Under the pieces are notes generated by a model, which ran no database searches, had not been told where the DNA came from, and saw only the letters and a list, made by a program, of their open reading frames with translations. From Oscillochloris sp. ZM17-4 (GTDB taxonomy: Bacteria; Chloroflexota; Chloroflexia; Chloroflexales; Chloroflexaceae), in the NCBI RefSeq assembly GCF_019599295.1, contig NZ_JAIEWN010000008.1:7645-45693 (forward strand): 38,049 bases of DNA, given 5' to 3'. Shown piece after piece: positions 32,911 through 38,049 of this stretch. Numbering within the stretch: the stretch's first letter is position 1; the number at the start of each line of letters is the position of its first letter. Made by a program: the position numbers and the translations under genes.

Positions 32911-35457
32911 CTACGGCCCCGTCGCCACCCGCGCCGTGCGCCGCGCGTCGGCGCTGATGCCGTCGGCGCTGACCACGCGCAGGCGGACGGTGTACTGGCC
33001 GGGGGGCAGCCCGCCGAGCATCCAGACGCCGAGCAGGCCGTTCTCCACCGCCACGGAGCCCTGCCCGATCGGCCGCCACTCCTGCGGGTCGGCGCCTGCG
33101 CCGTACTCCAGGGTGAAGGGGCCGCGGGCCGTGCCGCTGACGAAGACCTGGGCGCCGACGACCACGTCGGCGCTGCCCAGCGGGTTGAGGATGGCCACCG
33201 CCTGGGCCAGCTGCTGCGGCGGCGGGCACGGCTCCGTGGGCGGCTGGGGCACGTTCCTCGCCGCCCACGCGCGGAACTCCGGCGGGTAGACCGGGTAGCT
33301 CACCTCGCGCACCTCGCCCGCCGGGGTGTAGGGCTGGGCCAGGCAGCCGCCGTCGCCGCCGACGCGCACCTTCTGGTAGACCACGTCCACGTCCGTGGGC
33401 GCGGTGCCGGCCACGAACAGCTCGGTCGTCGGGCGCGGGCAGGCCTCGCCAGCCCTGCCGCCGGTGTCGGCGCAGACCGGGGCCTCCTCGATCCCGGCCG
33501 GGCGGGCGAAGGGCTGCGGCGGCCGGCCCTGGTTGTAGGCGATCATCAGCTCGCGCCAGATCAGGCCGGCCCCGTTCGAGCCGGCCACCTCCTCCATCGG
33601 CGCGCCGTCGTTGTTGCCCACCCAGACCCCGATCGTCACATCCTGGGTGTAGCCCAGCGCCCAGGAGTCGCGCCAGTCGTTGCTGGTGCCGGTCTTCGCG
33701 GCGGCGATGATGTCGGGCAGCTCCAGCACGTTGTTGCGGCCAAACATAAACCAGCGGGCCTGGTTGTCGCTCAGGATGCTCGTGATCAGGTAGGCGATCT
33801 GCTCGCTCTGCGGGCCGAAGATCGGCCGGCCGCGCTCGGGCGACCAGCGCTCCAGCACCTCGCCCCGGCTGTTCGTCACCTTAAGGATGGCCACCGGCGG
33901 GGTGGCGTGGCCGCCGTTGCGCAGGGCGCTGTAGGCCCCGGCCAGCTCTAGCAGGCGCACCTCGTTGCTGCCCAGGGCCATGGCCAACCCGTAGCGGCTC
34001 GGGTCGTCGAAGGTGGTCACGCCCAGGCGCGACATCTCCTCGATGAAGGCCGGCACGCCCACATACTCCAGGGCCTTCACCGCCGGGATGTTCAGCGAGT
34101 TGGCCAGGGTCATGCGCAGGCTGAGCGGGCCGTGGAAGGCGTTGTCGTAGTTCAGCGGCGTGTAGACCACGCCGTCCGGCGTGCGCCACTCGCTCGGCGT
34201 GTCCCAGATCACGGTGGCCGGCGTCCAGCCGCGCTGGAGCGCCCCCGCGTAGACGAAGGGCTTCAGCGCCGAGCCGGGCTGGCGTGCGGCCATGGTCACG
34301 TTCACCTGGCCGTCGGGCGCGCCGTAGTCCACGCTGCCGACCATCGCCAGGATCTGGCCGTCGGGCGCGAGCATGACCACGCCGGCGTTCGAGGCGTTCT
34401 TCGCCCGCAGCTCGGCGACCTTCTCCTGGGCCACGCGCTGGGCCTCAGACTGCCAGGACATATCGATGCTGGTGACGACCCGCAGCCCGGCGCGGTAGAG
34501 CAGGTCGGGGCCATAGCGCCGCTCCAGCAGGTCGCGCACATAGAAGGCAAAGTGCGGGGCCACCAGGTCGGCCTGCGGCGGGGCGAGGGCCAGCGGCGTG
34601 CGGGAGATCTGGTCGGCCTGGGCCGAGGTGAGGTAGCCAGACTTGGCCATGAGGTCAAGGGTGACGCGCTGGCGGGCCTTGGCGGCGGGCAGGTTCTCGA
34701 AGGGGTTGTAGCTGGAGGGCGACTGGGGCAGGCCGGCGATCAGGGTGGCCTCGGCGGGGCTCAGCTCCCAGACGTGCTTGCTGAAGTAGGCCTGGGCGGC
34801 GGCCTCGACACCGTAGGCCTGCGCGCCGTAGTAGACCTCGTTGAGGTAGATGCCGAGGATCTGGTCCTTGCTGTACTCGCGGCTGACCCGGTAGGCCAGG
34901 ATGGCCTCGCGCAGCTTGCGCTCGTAGCTGCGATCGCCGCGCTCCTCGGGGGTGAGCAGGATGTTGCGCACCAGCTGCTGGGTGATTGTGCTGGCCCCGC
35001 TGACGATCTCGCCGCTCTGATAGTTCTGCAGGGCGGCGCGGATGATCCCGCGCAGGTCGACGCCGGGGTTCTCGTAGAAGCCGGCGTCCTCGACGGCCAC
35101 CGTGGCCTGCTTAAGCGCCAGGGGGATGCGCTCGAAGGGCACCGGCGTGCGCCGCCCGGCGTCCGGGCCGACCAGCTCGTACAGCAGGGTGGCGCCGTCG
35201 CGCGCGTAGATGCGGGTGGTCTCAAAGCTGCGGTACTCGCTGATCCGCTGGGGGTCGGGCAGGTCGCTGCCGTAGCGGTAGTAGAGCCACATCCCGCCGG
35301 CCACAGCGCTGAGGCCGACCAGCAGGGAGAGCTTGATCAGGGCCAGGGCGAGGCGCAGGATGAAGGCGAGCAGGGGGAAGCGCCGGCGGAACGGCGAGAT
35401 CTTCCGGCGGATGCGCGGACGGCGGATAAAGTGGGGCGGCGGTGGGCGCTGATTCAC
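32911..35457 (-). CDS. class A penicillin-binding protein (glycosyltransferase 51 plus transpeptidase)
   Basis: An 848-residue bifunctional peptidoglycan synthase. Residues 1-28 are basic, a membrane helix follows (about 29-60), then the GT51 domain with VEDAGFYENPGVD (catalytic Glu123) and the GASTITQQLVRN segment, and the transpeptidase domain with SxxK (Ser396, GSALKPF), SLN and KTGTS (Lys588). After residue 640 comes a Cys-containing linker and a C-terminal Ig-like domain (about 760-848) like that of PBP1C-type proteins. The GT51 motif has Asn in place of the usual His (ENPG for EHPG). Start is GTG 35457, seven bases after an extended -10 TGCTATAAT, so the mRNA is probably leaderless. Confidence 0.95.
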   Translation of the reverse strand: MNQRPPPPHFIRRPRIRRKISPFRRRFPLLAFILRLALALIKLSLLVGLSAVAGGMWLYYRYGSDLPDPQRISEYRSFETTRIYARDGATLLYELVGPDAGRRTPVPFERIPLALKQATVAVEDAGFYENPGVDLRGIIRAALQNYQSGEIVSGASTITQQLVRNILLTPEERGDRSYERKLREAILAYRVSREYSKDQILGIYLNEVYYGAQAYGVEAAAQAYFSKHVWELSPAEATLIAGLPQSPSSYNPFENLPAAKARQRVTLDLMAKSGYLTSAQADQISRTPLALAPPQADLVAPHFAFYVRDLLERRYGPDLLYRAGLRVVTSIDMSWQSEAQRVAQEKVAELRAKNASNAGVVMLAPDGQILAMVGSVDYGAPDGQVNVTMAARQPGSALKPFVYAGALQRGWTPATVIWDTPSEWRTPDGVVYTPLNYDNAFHGPLSLRMTLANSLNIPAVKALEYVGVPAFIEEMSRLGVTTFDDPSRYGLAMALGSNEVRLLELAGAYSALRNGGHATPPVAILKVTNSRGEVLERWSPERGRPIFGPQSEQIAYLITSILSDNQARWFMFGRNNVLELPDIIAAAKTGTSNDWRDSWALGYTQDVTIGVWVGNNDGAPMEEVAGSNGAGLIWRELMIAYNQGRPPQPFARPAGIEEAPVCADTGGRAGEACPRPTTELFVAGTAPTDVDVVYQKVRVGGDGGCLAQPYTPAGEVREVSYPVYPPEFRAWAARNVPQPPTEPCPPPQQLAQAVAILNPLGSADVVVGAQVFVSGTARGPFTLEYGAGADPQEWRPIGQGSVAVENGLLGVWMLGGLPPGQYTVRLRVVSADGISADARRTARVATGP

Positions 35458-35464
35458 GGCTGAA

Positions 35465-35473
35465 ATTATAGCA
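35465..35473 (-). promoter_or_regulatory. extended -10 promoter TGCTATAAT of the penicillin-binding protein gene
   Basis: TGCTATAAT on the minus strand, with seven bases between the box and the GTG start at 35457. Transcription would start at or one base from the start codon. No Shine-Dalgarno sequence fits in between. The geometry is the same as at 7156-7169. Confidence 0.6.
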
Positions 35474-35525
35474 CGCGCCCCCCTGGCTGGTGGCTGACGT
35501 CGCGCCGGCAGGGCGCGCTGCGCCG

Positions 35526-35568
35526 GGCGTCGGCCTGCGCCGACGCCGCACCCGCCCGCGACGGCGGG
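35526..35568. repeat. GC-rich hairpins in the gap between divergent genes
   Basis: GGCGTCGGC, loop CTGC, GCCGACGCC (35526-35547), then CCCGCC/GGCGGG (35551-35568). They lie between the two outward promoters of the 265-base gap. No gene is seen here. Confidence 0.5.
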
Positions 35569-35647
35569 CGGTCGGCCGCAGGCCCCCGCGACGCGGCTTC
35601 AGCCGCCAGCGACGTTGCCCATGCCCTGGCCGCCGACCCGCGCGCGG

Positions 35648-35676
35648 TTGACCTTGCCCACGCTGCATGCTATACT
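35648..35676 (+). promoter_or_regulatory. promoter of the ANTAR response regulator
   Basis: TTGACC (35648-35653), 17-base spacer, TATACT (35671-35676). Predicted start near 35683, about 40 bases before ATG 35723. Confidence 0.7.
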
Positions 35677-35722
35677 TCGCGCGTAATAGAACTATAGATT
35701 ATCTATGAGGAAAGGTGTCGCC

Positions 35723-36298
35723 ATGGCGCAGACACGTCTGGTGATCGCCGACGATGAGTCGATCATCCGCATGAACCTTAAGGAGACGCTGGTCGGCCTC
35801 GGCTACCTGGTGGTGGGCGAGGCGGGCGACGGCGTCAGCGTCATAAATCTGGCCCGCGAGCTGCAGCCCGACCTCGTCCTGATGGACATCAAGATGCCCA
35901 AGCTGGACGGGATCCAGGCCGCGAAGATCCTCACCGAGGAGAAGATCGCGCCGGTGCTGCTGCTCACCGCCTACTCCGACCGCGAGCTCGTCGACCGGGC
36001 CAAAGAGGCCGGCGTGGTCAACTATGTGGTCAAGCCCTTCCGTGAGGCCGAGCTGCTGCCCGCGATCGAGATCGCGATGGCCCGCTACCAGGAGTTCCTG
36101 GAGATGGACAAGCAGATCTTCGACCTGAAGGAGACCCTCGACACCCGCAAGCTGGTCGAGCGGGCCAAGGGCGTCCTGATGGACTCGCAGGGCCTCAAGG
36201 AGGCCGAGGCCTTCCGCAAGATCCAGCAGCTCTCGATGAACACGCGCAAGTCGATGAAGGAGATCGCGCAGGCCATCCTGCTGGCCAACGAGATCTAA
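35723..36298 (+). CDS. AmiR/NasT-type response regulator with ANTAR RNA-binding domain
   Basis: A 191-residue two-domain protein. The receiver (about 4-118) has Asp10-Asp11, phosphoacceptor Asp55 (LMDIKMPKLDG) and Lys in VVKPF. The ANTAR domain (about 128-188) has the conserved ERAKGVLMDSQGLKEAEAF and a helical end. ANTAR proteins bind paired RNA hexaloops and prevent transcription termination in response to phosphorylation. ATG 35723 is chosen over 35705 because AGGAAAGG lies eight bases upstream. The next gene starts four bases after the stop. No sensor kinase is adjacent. Targets are not visible in this window, although several leader hairpins exist. Confidence 0.93.
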   Translation: MAQTRLVIADDESIIRMNLKETLVGLGYLVVGEAGDGVSVINLARELQPDLVLMDIKMPKLDGIQAAKILTEEKIAPVLLLTAYSDRELVDRAKEAGVVNYVVKPFREAELLPAIEIAMARYQEFLEMDKQIFDLKETLDTRKLVERAKGVLMDSQGLKEAEAFRKIQQLSMNTRKSMKEIAQAILLANEI

Positions 36299-36301
36299 GC
36301 C

Positions 36302-36928
36302 GTGCCCGAGACGAACCTGACGCCTGAGGGGCCGGCCGCGCCACCGCCGACCGCCCCGCGCTGGCGAACCCTGGTGGCGGCCACGCTGCCGTACATCGCT
36401 ACGGCAGCCGTGGCTGTTCTTTGTAGCATGATGATCCAGGCCGCGATCGCTCCGCCTGCCACCATCGCCCCCACGGCCGCGCCGGCAGCTGCGGCGACGA
36501 CGGCGGTGGCGGACACGCCGCCCAGCCCCACCGCGCCGCCGCAGGCCACCCCCGCGCCCGCCACCCCCGCCCCCTCCGCGCTCCCCGCCGACGAGAGCAT
36601 CCTCCGCCTTCAGGTGCTCGACCTCGAGGCCGCCGACCGGCGGCTCTGGAGCGCGATCTACCTGCTGCGCGCCGCCAGCCAGATCGACGACTCCGTCGTC
36701 GCCCTCCAGGCGAACGACCTCGATGAGGTCGACCGGACCCTGCTCAACGCCCGCCGGTCGCTCGACCGCGCCTACGCCTTCAGCGCCGAGCAGGCTAAGG
36801 GGCCGATCGACACCTTCCGCCTCCAGATCAGCCAGGCCCGCGATAGCCTGCGCGTCCGCCCCGAGGGCCTCGACCGCCGTCTGCGCCAGATGCGCCAGCT
36901 CATCCTCAGCCTTGTGGATGAAGGATGA
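36302..36928 (+). CDS. single-pass membrane protein, function unknown, co-transcribed with the ANTAR regulator
   Basis: A 208-residue protein with a GTG start four bases after the regulator's stop. One membrane helix (about 27-50, AATLPYIATAAVAVLCSMMI) follows a Pro-rich start; then an Ala/Pro/Thr-rich linker (50-95) and a helical domain (about 97-205) with acidic and basic heptads such as LQVLDLEAADRRLWSAIYLL. The family is not recognised. The C-terminus is set by a heptamer repeat: the TGA stop (36926-36928) lies in the second GGATGAA unit, so the final VDEG comes from the repeat. Confidence 0.75.
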   Translation: MPETNLTPEGPAAPPPTAPRWRTLVAATLPYIATAAVAVLCSMMIQAAIAPPATIAPTAAPAAAATTAVADTPPSPTAPPQATPAPATPAPSALPADESILRLQVLDLEAADRRLWSAIYLLRAASQIDDSVVALQANDLDEVDRTLLNARRSLDRAYAFSAEQAKGPIDTFRLQISQARDSLRVRPEGLDRRLRQMRQLILSLVDEG

Positions 36929-36990
36929 AGGATGAAGGATGAAGGATGAATAGAGGGAAGCATTCATCCTTCATCCTTCATCCTTCATCC
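36916..36990. repeat. (GGATGAA)5 / (TTCATCC)4 inverted heptamer array between convergent genes
   Basis: Five perfect GGATGAA units (36916-36950), a 12-base loop, and four perfect TTCATCC units (36963-36990). The arms can form a 28-bp stem. The TGA stops of both flanking genes lie inside the units (36926-36928 and complement of 36985-36987). It may act as a bidirectional terminator. Confidence 0.95.
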
Positions 36991-37692
36991 TTTAAAGTCC
37001 ACAAACCGGTAGCCCACGCCCCGCTCCGTGAGGATGTACTTAGGGGACGACGGGTCCTCCTCGATCTTCTGGCGCAGGTAGGTGATATAGAGCCGCAGGT
37101 AGTGGCTCTCCTCGCGATACTCCGGCCCCCAGACCTTCGTCAGCAGCATCTCGTGGGTCTGCACGTAGCCGGCGTTCTGCACCAGGTGGTAGAGCAGCCG
37201 GTACTCGGTGGGGCGCAGGTTCACCCGCACGCCGGCGACCAGCACCTCACGTCGGGCGAAGTCGATGCTCAGCCGGTCATCCACCTGCACCAGCGTCTGC
37301 GGCACCGGCGGCGCGGTGTAGTGGCGGCGCATCACCGCGCGGATGCGGCTCACTAGCTCGCGGTGGCTGAACGGCTTGCCGATATAGTCGTCGGCCCCCA
37401 GCTCCAGCCCGCGCACCCGGTCCTCCTCCTCATCCTTGGCGGTGAGCATGAGCACCGGCACCTGCGAGAACTGCCGCAGCCGCCGCAGCGCCTCAAACCC
37501 GTCCATCACCGGCATCATCACATCGAGCAGCACCACATCGGGCATGTCATCGCGCGCGTGCTCGATCGCCTCCCGGCCATTTGATGCCGTGGCCACCCGC
37601 ATCCCCTCCATCTCAAGATTCAGCCGCATGAAGTTGATCATGCGCGGCTCATCATCGACGATGAGTATGAGTTTGTCCTTGAGCTCCGACAT
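36985..37692 (-). CDS. OmpR/PhoB-family response regulator
   Basis: A 235-residue two-domain regulator. The receiver (about 7-120) has Asp13-Asp14, phosphoacceptor Asp57 ([11 protein letters not shown]) and Lys in [12 protein letters not shown]. The winged-helix domain (about 135-232) carries [17 protein letters not shown] and [16 protein letters not shown], then GVGYRF. The ATG at 37692 has AAGGCGG upstream. No kinase is adjacent, so it is an orphan in this window. The stop codon lies in the heptamer array, and the last residues FKG end at the repeat edge. Confidence 0.94.
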   Translation of the reverse strand: MSELKDKLILIVDDEPRMINFMRLNLEMEGMRVATASNGREAIEHARDDMPDVVLLDVMMPVMDGFEALRRLRQFSQVPVLMLTAKDEEEDRVRGLELGADDYIGKPFSHRELVSRIRAVMRRHYTAPPVPQTLVQVDDRLSIDFARREVLVAGVRVNLRPTEYRLLYHLVQNAGYVQTHEMLLTKVWGPEYREESHYLRLYITYLRQKIEEDPSSPKYILTERGVGYRFVDFKG

Positions 37693-37793
37693 GATGCACC
37701 GCCTTTTCCCCGATCGAATGCCTGCGCATTGTAGCACGAAGCCGATCCCCGGCTAGCACGCTGCGTGCCACGTGTCAATACCTCATAAGGGTG

Positions 37794-37822
37794 ATGACGT
37801 TCGGCGTGGGCGATTCTACAAT
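37794..37822 (+). promoter_or_regulatory. promoter of the gene at 37981
   Basis: ATGACG (37794-37799), 17-base spacer, TACAAT (37817-37822). Predicted start near 37829, which leaves a leader of about 150 bases. Confidence 0.45.
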
Positions 37823-37904
37823 GGACACCAGACGCGCCGCCGCCAGCCCACCGGCGAGAGTCGGGGCACCCGCGCCTGGCCGCCCTTACCGATACCAATC
37901 ACGG

Positions 37905-37959
37905 ACAGAGCCATCACCGCTGCATCGCCGCGTAGGTCTGTGATGCTTCTCCCGGAAGC
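37905..37959 (+). other. possible structured leader before the gene at 37981
   Basis: ACAGA (37905-37909) can pair with TCTGT (37937-37941), and GCTTC (37945-37949) with GAAGC (37955-37959), the second hairpin ending eight bases before AAGGAG. No known riboswitch consensus is recognised. Confidence 0.25.
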
Positions 37960-37980
37960 TACCCACAAGGAGCTACCGCA

Positions 37981-38049
37981 ATGCAGGCAGCCCTCCGCAC
38001 AATCGGGCTGGCGACCACGCTCGTGGCGCTCAACGTCATGCTGCTCGTG
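37981..38049 (+). CDS. start of an exported or membrane protein, cut by window edge
   Basis: Only the first 23 codons are present. ATG 37981 follows AAGGAG with an eight-base gap, the strongest Shine-Dalgarno sequence in the window. The peptide begins with one arginine and a hydrophobic run (MQAALRTIGLATTLVALNV), which suits a signal peptide or first membrane helix. Nothing more can be said of its function. Confidence 0.7.
   Translation, partial: MQAALRTIGLATTLVALNVMLLV

Noticed and set aside
35080-35100. Penicillin-binding protein as inactive glycosyltransferase because His is replaced by Asn in the EDxxFxxHxG motif
   Set aside because: The catalytic Glu123 and other GT51 motifs are present; the replaced position is not the catalytic residue.
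37829-37980. GEMM/c-di-GMP riboswitch before the gene at 37981
   Set aside because: Only a vague likeness; the conserved GNRA-like loop and receptor sequences are not found.

Overview
The window is high-GC, densely coded DNA of a free-living bacterium with ordinary chromosomal genes (pheT, a class A penicillin-binding protein, glgX, several two-component systems). The best guess is a member of the Chloroflexota, class Chloroflexia. This is an inference from gene style: a CrtD-like carotenoid desaturase, an ANTAR response regulator, multihaem cytochromes, tandem-GAF proteins, and intergenic regions full of palindromes and heptanucleotide repeats. No rRNA, tRNA, CRISPR array, phage or conjugation genes were seen.

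Layout. 1-834 (-): aminotransferase running off the left edge. 1090-2972 (+): small membrane protein overlapping a CrtD-type carotenoid desaturase. 3210-6969 (+): compact electron-transfer operon made of a 2[4Fe-4S] ferredoxin, an FAD/NAD(P) oxidoreductase, a dihaem b-type membrane cytochrome and a 15-haem c-type cytochrome, closed by a strong terminator. 7169-9283 (+): OmpR/PhoR-type two-component pair, apparently with a leaderless first gene. 9395-11862 (+): TauE/SafE permease, DUF1634 partner, tandem-GAF protein. 11884-15843 (-): threonine/serine dehydratase, aldo/keto reductase, DUF3592 protein, homoserine-dehydrogenase-like enzyme. 15933-16682 (+): protein with four GspE-N-like repeats. 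16820-20847 (-): remnant of an EamA transporter, M20 amidohydrolase, Ldh_2-family dehydrogenase, second TauE permease, plus one small plus-strand ORF. 21049-21579 (-): HEAT-repeat protein, divergent from 21763-24648 (+), a glycogen debranching enzyme with a 38-unit pentapeptide-repeat domain fused to its N-terminus. 24636-25859 (-): GT4 glycosyltransferase with an unclear N-terminus. 26067-28064 (-): PAS/hybrid kinase/REC/HPt. 28604-28969 (+): orphan Phd/YefM-like antitoxin. 29228-29932 (-): coiled-coil membrane protein. 30289-32901 (+): pheT. 32911-35457 (-): penicillin-binding protein. 35723-36928 (+): ANTAR response regulator and a small membrane protein. 36985-37692 (-): OmpR-family regulator. 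37981-end (+): start of another gene.

The two most unusual coding observations are the ferredoxin/FAD/dihaem-b/15-haem-c operon, which looks like a complete electron conduit between a cytoplasmic donor or acceptor and the cell exterior, and the pentapeptide-repeat-GlgX fusion.

The most unusual non-coding observation is the set of short repeats that sit exactly at gene ends. GTAGGGGCGCAGC-type palindromes, a (GGATGAA)n inverted array and a 108-bp CTAG-ended element each supply the stop codon of the adjacent gene. (ATTGCAG)n arrays sit directly upstream of the Shine-Dalgarno sequences of two genes. All functions are read from sequence motifs; no database search was possible.
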